A DNA stretch of 15,700 nt from Fidelibacterota bacterium (lineage in GTDB: Bacteria; Fidelibacterota; Marinisomatia; Marinisomatales; TCS56): assembly GCA_013203015.1 (NCBI GenBank), contig JABMPO010000136.1, forward strand, positions 1-15,700, written 5' to 3'. The position numbers and the translations under genes were made by a program. Of this stretch, positions 8,542 through 15,619 are shown one piece after another; within the stretch, counting starts at the first letter, position 1, and each line of letters starts with the position of its first letter. The notes beneath the pieces were generated by a model. The model saw nothing but the letters and a program-made list of their open reading frames with translations. It was not told where the DNA came from and made no database searches.

Positions 8542-9543
8542 TTGAAAAATATAAAATTTAGTCTGACCGAAGTCAACGAACGAATCGCACGCGAATCAGT
8601 TTTTATTGACGATCTAAAAAAAGCATTACGACAGGTAATTGTCGGACAATCTGAACTGCTCGATAAAATAATAATCGGCTTACTTGCCAACGGTCATATC
8701 CTGTTGGAAGGTGTTCCCGGACTTGCGAAAACCCTGATAGTAAAAACACTTGCTCAGGTAATCAATACCGGTTTTCAACGGATACAGTTTACACCGGATA
8801 TGCTGCCTGCCGATTTGATCGGGACTCTGATTTATGATCAAAAAACCGGTGGATTTAAAACTCGCAAGGGACCGATTTTCGCAAATTTAATTCTTGCCGA
8901 CGAAATTAATCGCAGTCCCGCCAAAGTCCAGAGTGCATTACTGGAAGCAATGCAGGAGCGACAGGTAACCATTGGTGACACAACCTACCTCCTCGACCTG
9001 CCTTTTCTGGTACTGGCAACTCAAAATCCAATTGAGCAGGAAGGAACATATCCACTGCCGGAAGCTCAAGTCGACCGGTTCATGTTAAAAATAAAAGTTG
9101 ATTATCCCAAATTTGATGAAGAGCGGAATATTATCCGGCAAGCCACCCGGATTCAGTCGGGAATAAAAATCGATCCGGTTATTACCTCTGACCAGATATT
9201 GCAAGCCCATAGTACGATAAATGATATCTATGTTGATGAAAAAGTCGAGGATTATGTGCTCAATCTGGTTTTTGCAACCCGATCACCCAAAGATTACAAA
9301 CTAGACGATCTCAGCAATCTGATTGCTTTTGGTGCCTCACCGCGCGCCTCCATTAATTTGATTCTAGCGGCCAAAGCACGGGCATTTATGCAGCACCGTG
9401 GTTATATCACGCCTGAAGATATTCGGTATATTGGTGCTGATATACTGCGCCATCGAATCATTCTGACTTATGAAGCTGAAGCGGAAGAACTGACCACCGA
9501 AGATATCATACAAAGGCTGTTTGATTCGATCGAAGTTCCCTAA
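8542..9543 (+). CDS. MoxR-family AAA+ ATPase
   Basis: 333 residues. MoxR ATPases act as chaperones that load or activate partner complexes, typically with vWA/DUF58 proteins encoded next door. Motifs in order: Walker A GVPGLAKT (57-64), Walker B LILADE (116-121) followed by INRSP, sensor 1 ATQNP (159-163), the EAQVDRF arginine-finger region (174-180), and sensor 2 GASPRAS (264-270). The AAA_lid_2 region fills the C-terminus. The start is TTG at 8542, with no clear SD. No ATG precedes Walker A in frame, and the segment EVNERIARESVFIDDLKKAL matches the usual N-terminal helix of the family, so the TTG or a nearby non-ATG start is needed. The gene starts 10 bases after the lipoprotein stop and is followed 15 bases later by the DUF58 gene. 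Confidence 0.95.
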   Translation: MKNIKFSLTEVNERIARESVFIDDLKKALRQVIVGQSELLDKIIIGLLANGHILLEGVPGLAKTLIVKTLAQVINTGFQRIQFTPDMLPADLIGTLIYDQKTGGFKTRKGPIFANLILADEINRSPAKVQSALLEAMQERQVTIGDTTYLLDLPFLVLATQNPIEQEGTYPLPEAQVDRFMLKIKVDYPKFDEERNIIRQATRIQSGIKIDPVITSDQILQAHSTINDIYVDEKVEDYVLNLVFATRSPKDYKLDDLSNLIAFGASPRASINLILAAKARAFMQHRGYITPEDIRYIGADILRHRIILTYEAEAEELTTEDIIQRLFDSIEVP

Positions 9544-9558
9544 TTTTTTTGGGTCGCT

Positions 9559-10434
9559 ATGATTCCAAAAGAAATCCTGCAAAAAGTCAGGCGTATTGAA
9601 ATACGAACCCGCGGTCTGGTAAATGAATTATTTGGGGGGGAGTATCACTCGGTTTTCAAAGGTCGGGGGATGCAATTTTCCGAGGTCAGGGAATATCAAC
9701 CAGGGGATGATATTCGATTAATTGATTGGAATGTAACCGCCCGTTCTGGCAGCCCATTTATCAAAATATTTGAGGAAGAACGGGAACTTACTGTATTTCT
9801 CATGGTAGATGTCAGCCGATCAGGTCATTTCGGTAGTGTCGACAAATTTAAAACTGAAATTGGTGCCGAAATCGCCGCCGTTTTAGGTTTTTCCGCCATT
9901 AAAAATAATGACAAAGTCGGATTGATCTTGTTCAGCGACGAAATTGAAAAATATATTATTCCCAAAAAAGGTCGCTCCCATGTTTTAAGGGTAGTTCGTG
10001 AATTATTGTATCATCGTCCGCAAGGAAAAAACACCTCAATTTCATCAGCTTTGGAATTTCTTTTACAGGTTTCAAAACGGAAAAGTGTAGTATTTTTAAT
10101 TTCTGATTTTATTGATCAAGACTTTATGAAATCCCTTCAGATTGCCAATCGAAAGCATGATATTATTGGTCTTCAGCTTTACGATCCCTTTGAACAGGAA
10201 ATACCTGAAATTGGACTTATCAAAGTACACGATCCGGAAACAAGTGAGCAATTCTGGATTGATACAAATTCGTACCAGGAACGTAGAGCATTTCAATCTG
10301 AGCGTAAAAGTCATTATGAGCTGTTCAAAAAATCCTGTGATCAGATTGATTTTGACTTAATTCAGATTTCTACCCGCGACGATTTCATAGAACCGATTAT
10401 GAGCTATTTTAAAAAACGTGGAAAACGTATCTAA
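9559..10434 (+). CDS. DUF58 domain protein (vWA-like), MoxR partner
   Basis: 291 residues. The DUF58 signature is clear: GGEYHSVFKGRGMQFSEVR followed by EYQPGDDIRLIDWNVTARSG (residues 45-64), then FEEERELTVFLMVDVSRSG. The DVSRS segment at 84-88 is a DxSxS metal-site motif of a von Willebrand A fold; NTSISSALE and LISDFID supply further parts of the fold. I see no membrane segment, so this is probably a soluble cytosolic or membrane-associated member rather than the longer form with two N-terminal helices. Family members are nearly always encoded next to MoxR and are presumed to be its client or adaptor. ATG at 9559 has no good SD. The stop codon overlaps the next gene's start (TAATG), indicating coupled translation. 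Confidence 0.94.
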   Translation: MIPKEILQKVRRIEIRTRGLVNELFGGEYHSVFKGRGMQFSEVREYQPGDDIRLIDWNVTARSGSPFIKIFEEERELTVFLMVDVSRSGHFGSVDKFKTEIGAEIAAVLGFSAIKNNDKVGLILFSDEIEKYIIPKKGRSHVLRVVRELLYHRPQGKNTSISSALEFLLQVSKRKSVVFLISDFIDQDFMKSLQIANRKHDIIGLQLYDPFEQEIPEIGLIKVHDPETSEQFWIDTNSYQERRAFQSERKSHYELFKKSCDQIDFDLIQISTRDDFIEPIMSYFKKRGKRI

Positions 10435-11414
10435 TGCATTCTAGATCAGGAATCGCGGGATTATTTATAAGTAGTCTATTAATTTTAGTAAGCGGTTGTG
10501 GGCAGCCACCGGATTTACCGCCTTTTTCAATTGATGCGATTGTTGATACTACCGAAGCCACAATCGGGGAAGTAATAAATTTCCAGATCACCGTTCACGG
10601 TCGGGGAAACCGGAAGATTGAGTTTGGGAACTGGAGGCAAGATTCAGCTAAAATACAGGTTCGCAGGAGCCAATTGTTTAATGGTCCGAAAGCTGATGAC
10701 ATAGGAATTCGTCTGGAGATTGCATTATGGGATACCGGTCGCATAGAAATACCGGGATTTCCGGTAATCATTACTAAAACCAGTCCCCGCGATAGTTTTA
10801 CTTTGTACACTGATCCGGTTTATGTTGCTGTTAATTCGCTACTGAACCATCCGGGACAACCGCAATTACGGCCCATCAAGGGTCCGGTAGCTATCCCGGT
10901 GATGATACCCTGGCGTACGATTATCCTGTTGATCTTATTAATTTCCTTGATAATCACCATATTTACTCTCTGGCGTCGCAGAATAAATCGAATCGCTTTC
11001 CCTACGACTGCAGGAATACCTATTGAGCCGGCTGATATCATTGCAATGCGTCGTTTAGAAAATATCCGTACAACAAAAATTTGGGATCAGGGCGACTTTA
11101 AGACATTCTATCTTGATCTTACATCCACATTGAAAGAATATGTGGAAAATGCATTGTTTTTTAAAACTCTGGAAATGACGACTACCGAGATCGAAAGCAT
11201 TAATGATCATTTTCCTTTTAATGAAAAACTGACAGCAGACTGGATTGATTTGATGACCAGGGCCGATCTGGTAAAATTCGCTCGTCAGATTCCAGTTTCT
11301 GCAACCTGTAGGACTGATCTTGATTTCGCTGATCGATTTATTGCCGAAACATTGAAATATTGGAAGATTGAATTGTTATCGGATACGGGCGATTCCAAAT
11401 TTGAAACTAGCTAG
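10434..11414 (+). CDS. BatD/DUF4381-like membrane protein with lipoprotein-type signal
   Basis: 326 residues. It starts with a hydrophobic signal and lipobox LVSGC (acylated cysteine at residue 22). A periplasmic beta-rich part follows (about 30-135: DTTEATIGEVINFQITVHG..., like the BatD Ig-type domain). One membrane helix lies at about 161-180, followed by RRR, and then a helical cytosolic tail. The tail contains GDFKTFYLDLTSTLKEYVENAL and LEMTTTEIES, a pattern typical of the C-terminal domain of BatD and DUF4381 proteins found after MoxR-DUF58 pairs. This puts the beta domain outside and the tail inside, near MoxR. The ATG overlaps the DUF58 stop by one base. The assignment rests on the domain pattern and neighbours; sequence similarity to true BatD looks weak. 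The usual next genes, batA and batB, are absent. Confidence 0.75.
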   Translation: MHSRSGIAGLFISSLLILVSGCGQPPDLPPFSIDAIVDTTEATIGEVINFQITVHGRGNRKIEFGNWRQDSAKIQVRRSQLFNGPKADDIGIRLEIALWDTGRIEIPGFPVIITKTSPRDSFTLYTDPVYVAVNSLLNHPGQPQLRPIKGPVAIPVMIPWRTIILLILLISLIITIFTLWRRRINRIAFPTTAGIPIEPADIIAMRRLENIRTTKIWDQGDFKTFYLDLTSTLKEYVENALFFKTLEMTTTEIESINDHFPFNEKLTADWIDLMTRADLVKFARQIPVSATCRTDLDFADRFIAETLKYWKIELLSDTGDSKFETS

Positions 11415-11436
11415 ACCTGACGTAAATTTTAGTTTT

Positions 11437-11444
11437 AAAAGGAG
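11437..11444 (+). promoter_or_regulatory. Ribosome binding site that fixes the EF-P start
   Basis: AAAAGGAG lies ten bases before ATG at 11455. An in-frame ATG exists further upstream at 11368, but it lies inside the preceding gene, has no SD and would add 29 residues unlike any EF-P N-terminus. The SD and the family alignment both select 11455. Confidence 0.85.
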
Positions 11445-11454
11445 CAAAAATTTT

Positions 11455-12021
11455 ATGGCAACAACAGCTGAAATAAAGAATGGCGTGGTGCTTCTTCATC
11501 GTGGAAAACGAATGAAAGTCGTGGAGTTTTTACACGTTAAGCCGGGAAAAGGTGGCGCTTTTGTCAGAACTAAGTTAAAAAATATTCAAACTGGGAAAGT
11601 GATTGATGAAACTTTCAATTCCGGTGCCCGAATAGAAGTGATACGAATTGAAGCGCGGGAAATGCAGTATCTGTATGAAGATGGCGAGTTTTTTATCTTC
11701 ATGGATAATGATACCTATGATCAGATAAACGTTCCGGCTGCTGTTGTAGGGGATAGTAAAAATTATCTTAAAGCGGGGATGAATGTGGATCTACTTTTTG
11801 ACGGTACGGAAGTACTAGATGCAAGGATCCAAGCCCATGTCGAGTTGGAGGTTATCCATACTGAGCCGGGTATGAAAGGTAATACCGCAACCGGTGCTAC
11901 CAAACCAGCCACAGTTGAGACTGATTACACCGTTCAGGTTCCCTTGTTTGTCAATATCGGCGATATTTTAAAAATTGACACTCGTAGCGGAGCTTATATC
12001 GAACGAGTTCGCTCCAATTAA
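11455..12021 (+). CDS. efp: Translation elongation factor P
   Basis: Binds the ribosome between the P and E sites and relieves stalling at polyproline stretches. With the start at 11455 the protein is 188 residues, exactly the E. coli length. Domain I (KOW-like) carries the tip loop VKPGKGGAFVRTK; lysine 32 aligns with modified Lys34 of E. coli EF-P, so this is a lysine-type EF-P, although whether it is modified cannot be seen here. Domains II and III follow, with the C-terminal signature NTATGATKPATVETDY then VQVPLFVNIGD and RSGAYIERV. The usual glycine after ETG in this signature is aspartate here (VETDY). The gene starts 40 bases after the BatD-like gene with no terminator between, and accB follows after 26 bases. 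The efp-accB-accC grouping recurs in many bacteria. Confidence 0.97.
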   Translation: MATTAEIKNGVVLLHRGKRMKVVEFLHVKPGKGGAFVRTKLKNIQTGKVIDETFNSGARIEVIRIEAREMQYLYEDGEFFIFMDNDTYDQINVPAAVVGDSKNYLKAGMNVDLLFDGTEVLDARIQAHVELEVIHTEPGMKGNTATGATKPATVETDYTVQVPLFVNIGDILKIDTRSGAYIERVRSN

Positions 12022-12047
12022 CTTGACACAACTTTTGAGGGAGGCTT

Positions 12048-12500
12048 ATGTGGAAAAATAAGCTCAAGGAAATAATATATATACTCGAGCACAGCGAGAT
12101 AAATGAGATCGAAGCCAATTTCTGGGGACGAAAATATCGCGTTGTAAAAAATTCACCAATGATAAATAGCGCGCTAGGGTCCGGGCAATCTGTGATCCCT
12201 CAAGGAATCGATAGCGATATCACCGCTAAAACGATGAATTCTATTGAAAGCGAATCAGCTGATTCGCTTTCAGAGGTTAAATCACCAATGCCAGGGACCT
12301 TTTACTGCTCGCCCAACCCCAAGGCAGCCGCTTTTGTTAAAGTTGGTGATCGTGTTACCAAAGGTGAGTCTTTGTGTATCGTGGAAGCGATGAAAATCAT
12401 GAATGAAATCGAATCCAGCGTGGATGGTGTGGTAAAAGAAGTTCTGGTCGAAAATGGAAAACCGGTGGAGTATAACCAGCCACTTTTTCGGATCGAATAA
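12048..12500 (+). CDS. accB: Acetyl-CoA carboxylase biotin carboxyl carrier protein
   Basis: 150 residues, close to E. coli AccB (156). It carries the biotin arm that receives CO2 from AccC and passes it to the carboxyltransferase, giving malonyl-CoA for fatty acid synthesis. The N-terminal part (1-35, KLKEIIYILEHSEINEIEANF) is the usual BCCP start. Residues 36-78 are a low-conservation linker. The biotinyl domain (about 79-150) has SPMPGTFY and the biotinylation site EAMKIMNE with lysine 116, and closes with YNQPLFRIE. GAGGGAGG ends three bases before ATG, a strong but tightly spaced SD. The linker contains a perfect 28-base palindrome (listed separately). accC follows after 15 bases. The carboxyltransferase genes accA/accD are not in the window. 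Confidence 0.97.
   Translation: MWKNKLKEIIYILEHSEINEIEANFWGRKYRVVKNSPMINSALGSGQSVIPQGIDSDITAKTMNSIESESADSLSEVKSPMPGTFYCSPNPKAAAFVKVGDRVTKGESLCIVEAMKIMNEIESSVDGVVKEVLVENGKPVEYNQPLFRIE
12245..12272. repeat. Perfect 28-bp palindrome inside the accB linker
   Basis: TGAAAGCGAATCAG (12245-12258) is followed immediately by its exact reverse complement, ending at 12272. It is in frame and codes for the linker residues ESESADSLS, where AccB proteins vary freely. As RNA it could fold into a 12-bp stem with an AGCU loop. No T tract follows, so it is not an intrinsic terminator. It may be a DNA-binding site, an RNA processing hairpin or the trace of a small palindromic insertion. Confidence 0.9.
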
Positions 12501-12515
12501 CACTTCAGATGATTA

Positions 12516-13874
12516 ATGTTTAATAAGATTCTGATTGCCAACCGTGGGGAGATTGCGTTAAGGATAATCCGCGCCTGTCACGAATTGAGAATAAAAACGG
12601 TGGCAGTTTACTCGACCGCAGATGAATTATCCCTGCACGTTCGATTTGCCGATGAAGCCGTATGTATTGGACCACCTGCCAGTAAAGAAAGTTATCTGAA
12701 TATCCCTCATATAATTGCTGCTGGGGAGATTACTGATTCTGATGCAATTCATCCGGGTTATGGTTTCCTTGCCGAAAATTCTGAATTTGCTCAAATTTGT
12801 AATGATAATGGTTTTACTTTTATCGGACCGGGTCCGGAAATCATCGATGCCATGGGTGATAAATCTCAGGCAAAGATAACCATGAAGGCGGCCGGTGTTC
12901 CGGTAATTCCTGGTAGCGATGGCAACGTACTGAGTATTGCCGCAGCGATTAAAGAAGCTGACAAAATAGATTATCCGGTAATTTTAAAAGCTACCGCCGG
13001 CGGAGGTGGTCGGGGTATGCGCGTCGTGCATAATTCCAGCGATATGGAAAAAGCTTTCAATACTGCTACTGCCGAAGCCGATATAGCTTTCGGAAACGGT
13101 GCTCTTTATATCGAAAAATTTGTTGAAAATCCCCGTCATATTGAAATTCAAGTTATTGCCGATGCCTTTGGTAATGCGGTCCATCTTGGTGAGCGTGAAT
13201 GCTCTGTGCAGCGCAGGCATCAGAAATTGATTGAAGAATCACCATCAGCTGTGGTTGATGCAGAATTGCGAGCGCGGATGGGAAAAGCAGCGATTAAAGG
13301 TACTAAAGCGTCGGGGTATGTCGGTGTTGGTACCGTGGAATTTTTACTCGATAAAAATAATAAATTTTATTTTATGGAAATGAATACCCGGATTCAAGTT
13401 GAACATCCGGTTACGGAAATGGTTGTTGGGTGCGATCTGATTAAGCAACAGATTCGTATGCATGCCGGGGACAAATTTCCCGATTATTTTTATAACCTCA
13501 AGTTACGTGGGCATGCCATAGAATGTAGGATTAATGCTGAAGACCCCGCTAACAATTTCTGTCCTTCACCAGCCGTCGTGGAAAGTTTCCATATGCCTGG
13601 TGGGAAAGATGTGCGAATTGATACCCATGTGTATGCCGGCTATCGAATTCCCACCCAATATGATTCATTGATTGCCAAGCTGATCGTTCGGGCAACTACC
13701 AGACAGGGGGCAATTAACCGCATGCAGCGCGCATTGGAGGAATGCATCATTGAGGGACCAAAAACGACTATTCCTTTTCAGCAGGCTATTTTGCGTGATA
13801 AACAATTTCAATCGGGTGATTATAACACCGGATTTTTGGAAACATTTGACTATCAACCAGATCGTAAAGATTAA
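12516..13874 (+). CDS. accC: Acetyl-CoA carboxylase, biotin carboxylase subunit
   Basis: ATP-grasp enzyme that carboxylates biotin on AccB using bicarbonate and ATP, the first half-reaction of malonyl-CoA synthesis. 452 residues (E. coli 449). It opens with FNKILIANRGEIALRIIRAC and continues with HPGYGFLAENSEFA. The glycine-rich ATP lid KATAGGGGRGMRVV falls near residues 159-172, followed by ENPRHIEIQV, ERECSVQRRHQKLIEE and the active-site block EMNTRIQVEHPVTEMV (about 288-303, with the arginine, glutamine and glutamate that hold bicarbonate and biotin). The C-terminal domain has RGHAIECRINAEDP and AGYRIPTQYDSLIAKL. The ATG at 12516 has only a weak SD. An out-of-frame ATG at 12509 hits a stop after four codons. 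Co-transcription with accB is expected. Confidence 0.97.
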   Translation: MFNKILIANRGEIALRIIRACHELRIKTVAVYSTADELSLHVRFADEAVCIGPPASKESYLNIPHIIAAGEITDSDAIHPGYGFLAENSEFAQICNDNGFTFIGPGPEIIDAMGDKSQAKITMKAAGVPVIPGSDGNVLSIAAAIKEADKIDYPVILKATAGGGGRGMRVVHNSSDMEKAFNTATAEADIAFGNGALYIEKFVENPRHIEIQVIADAFGNAVHLGERECSVQRRHQKLIEESPSAVVDAELRARMGKAAIKGTKASGYVGVGTVEFLLDKNNKFYFMEMNTRIQVEHPVTEMVVGCDLIKQQIRMHAGDKFPDYFYNLKLRGHAIECRINAEDPANNFCPSPAVVESFHMPGGKDVRIDTHVYAGYRIPTQYDSLIAKLIVRATTRQGAINRMQRALEECIIEGPKTTIPFQQAILRDKQFQSGDYNTGFLETFDYQPDRKD

Positions 13875-13894
13875 TTAACTTAACTTCTGTATTT

Positions 13895-13898
13895 GGAG
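13895..13898 (+). promoter_or_regulatory. Ribosome binding site for gcvH
   Basis: GGAG ends seven bases before the ATG at 13906, ideal spacing. The 31-base gap after accC has no hairpin terminator, so gcvH may be read from the acc transcript while being translated independently. Confidence 0.7.
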
Positions 13899-13905
13899 AA
13901 CAACC

Positions 13906-14283
13906 ATGAACATACCGGCAAATTTAAAATACACTGAAGACCACGAATGGGTATCTGAGGAAGACGATATCCTTACCGTAGGAATCAGTGATTTTGCCCA
14001 GGGGGAACTGGGTGATATTATTTTCGTGGAAATGCCTGAAATTGGAAATGAATATGGCAAAGGAGATCCCTTTGGTACAATTGAAGCAGTAAAAACAGTT
14101 GCTGATTTATTTGCCCCCATATCTGGGGAAGTTGTGGCGATTAATGAAGATCTGGAGGATAACCCCGACTTGATCAACAGCGATGCTTATGGAAAAGGTT
14201 GGATCGTCAGGATGAAACCTTTAGCACCGGAAGAGTTGGACGAATTACTGACCGCCTCAGCATATGAGGAGAGCCTTGGCTAA
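13906..14283 (+). CDS. gcvH: Glycine cleavage system H protein
   Basis: Lipoyl-carrying shuttle protein. It takes the aminomethyl group from glycine decarboxylase (P protein), presents it to the T protein and is reoxidised by the L protein. 125 residues, the usual length (about 125-130). It starts NIPANLKYTEDHEWV, then GISDFAQGELGDIIFVEMPE. The lipoylation site is TIEAVKTVADL with lysine 63. It ends with SDAYGKGWIVRMKP and the final helix APEELDELLTASAYEES. The gene is followed directly by gcvPA, overlapping it by up to 20 bases, so H protein and one half of P protein are translated together. The same fold and swinging-arm chemistry as AccB two genes upstream is presumably coincidental. Confidence 0.98.
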   Translation: MNIPANLKYTEDHEWVSEEDDILTVGISDFAQGELGDIIFVEMPEIGNEYGKGDPFGTIEAVKTVADLFAPISGEVVAINEDLEDNPDLINSDAYGKGWIVRMKPLAPEELDELLTASAYEESLG

Positions 14284-15619
14284 TCAAAACCGCTATATAC
14301 CCAATTCGGCTGAAATCGAGGCGGAAATGCTCGCTGATATTGGTGTTGCATCCTATGCTGATTTACTGAATAATATACCCAGTCGACTGCTACAGGAATT
14401 TGATTTACTGCTTGGCAGGTCTTTGTCTGAGCTTGAAACAAGTAAGTTACTGGCAGAGCTTGGCCAAAAAAACCAACCGGCTTCAAATATAATTTCGTTT
14501 CTTGGTGGTGGCAGTTATGATCATTTTATTCCCAGCTTAATTCCCGCTTTAGTTATGCGTTCGGAGTTTTACACGTCCTATACCCCCTATCAAGCCGAAG
14601 TCAGTCAGGGAACGTTGCAGGCCATGTATGAATACCAGTCAATGATCTGCGAAATTTCCGGAATGGATGTTGCCAATGCCTCTTTGTACGACGGTGCTTC
14701 GGCAGTTGCTGAAGCCTGTTTGATGGCGGGAAACTCTACTAGGAATAATCGTTTGTTGATCAGCCCCGGATTGTTTTTTAACTACCGACAGGTGGTTGAA
14801 ACATACCTTCAACATAGTGGGTTGATAATAGAAATTTTGCCAGAAAAAGCAGGTCGGGTGGATTTAGCTAATTTGAGAAATAGGTCCTTTGATGATGTTG
14901 CTGCGGTCGTGGTCCAATCGCCGAATCGATACGGGCTAATTGAAGACTGGGCGGCAGTAGGATCCATTTGTAAAGATGTTAAAGCCTGGTTTATTGCGGT
15001 CGGCGATCCACTGGCATTGGGTCTGTTTGCAACCCCTGGTGAATGTGGCGCGGATATTTACGCCGGGGAGGGACAGTCACTCGGTAATTCACAATCTCTG
15101 GGAGGACCGGCATTAGGATTATTTGCCACCAGAAACAAACATGTTCGAAAGATGCCTGGTCGTATAGTTGGTGCTACGTCTGACGTGGATGGCAAACCAG
15201 GATTTGTGCTTACCTTACAAACCCGGGAGCAGCATATTCGCCGCGAACGTGCGACCAGCAATATTTGCACAAATCAGGGGCTAATGGCTCTTTCGGCGGC
15301 AATATACCTGAGCCTGATTGGAAAATCCGGTTTTGGCAAACTGGCAGATTTATGTTTTCAGAAAGCACATTATTGTGCAGATCAAATTGTCGCTCTAAAT
15401 GGTTATGAACTTGTTTTTGATCTGAAGTTTTTTAAGGAATTTGTTGTGCGCTGTCCGGTGCCTGCTATCCAATTAATCTCTGATGGTTTAGAGAAAAACC
15501 TGTATGTCGGCACGCCTGTCACGGACAAATCCTCATTACTCAGGATTGCCGTCACAGAAAAACGAACCCGCACTGAGATTGATAATCTGGTAAGCTTCTT
15601 AAAATCATACCAATTATGA
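14264..15619 (+). CDS. gcvPA: Glycine dehydrogenase (decarboxylating) subunit 1
   Basis: N-terminal half of the split glycine decarboxylase. With GcvPB (which holds the PLP lysine) it decarboxylates glycine and passes the aminomethyl group to GcvH. About 447-451 residues (B. subtilis 448). Recognisable segments: NRYIPNSAEIEAEMLADIGV near the start, FLGGGSYDHFIP, YTPYQAEVSQGTLQAMYEYQ, CEISGMDVANASLYDGASA, VVVQSPNRYGLIEDW, GGPALGLFAT, KMPGRIVG, and TREQHIRRERATSNICTNQ. ATG at 14264 has no SD. An in-frame TTG at 14276 has AGGAG four bases upstream and gives an N-terminus (MANQNRYIPNS) closer to the family, so 14276 may be the true start. Either overlaps the end of gcvH. The stop overlaps the next start (ATGA). 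gcvPB does not follow immediately, as it commonly does. Confidence 0.96.
   Translation: MRRALANQNRYIPNSAEIEAEMLADIGVASYADLLNNIPSRLLQEFDLLLGRSLSELETSKLLAELGQKNQPASNIISFLGGGSYDHFIPSLIPALVMRSEFYTSYTPYQAEVSQGTLQAMYEYQSMICEISGMDVANASLYDGASAVAEACLMAGNSTRNNRLLISPGLFFNYRQVVETYLQHSGLIIEILPEKAGRVDLANLRNRSFDDVAAVVVQSPNRYGLIEDWAAVGSICKDVKAWFIAVGDPLALGLFATPGECGADIYAGEGQSLGNSQSLGGPALGLFATRNKHVRKMPGRIVGATSDVDGKPGFVLTLQTREQHIRRERATSNICTNQGLMALSAAIYLSLIGKSGFGKLADLCFQKAHYCADQIVALNGYELVFDLKFFKEFVVRCPVPAIQLISDGLEKNLYVGTPVTDKSSLLRIAVTEKRTRTEIDNLVSFLKSYQL
14267..14271 (+). promoter_or_regulatory. Possible ribosome binding site for a TTG start of gcvPA at 14276
   Basis: AGGAG inside the end of gcvH lies four bases before an in-frame TTG. 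It argues for a 447-residue GcvPA starting 12 bases after the ATG at 14264. Several other genes in this window start without any SD, so the ATG is not excluded. Confidence 0.5.

Noticed and set aside
9536..9553. CCC-TAATTTTTTT-GGG after moxR as a terminator
   Set aside because: Only three G-C pairs and the T run is in the loop rather than after a stem; the DUF58 gene follows directly.
9634..9640. Run of seven G in the DUF58 gene, and another at 4581-4587 in tamB, as phase-variation tracts
   Set aside because: Both encode Gly-Gly in intact frames and are short; phase-variable tracts are usually longer and in surface or modification genes.
12023..12028. TTGACA that looks like a -35 box before accB
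   Set aside because: The matching -10 position would fall on the accB start codon and has no TATAAT-like sequence.
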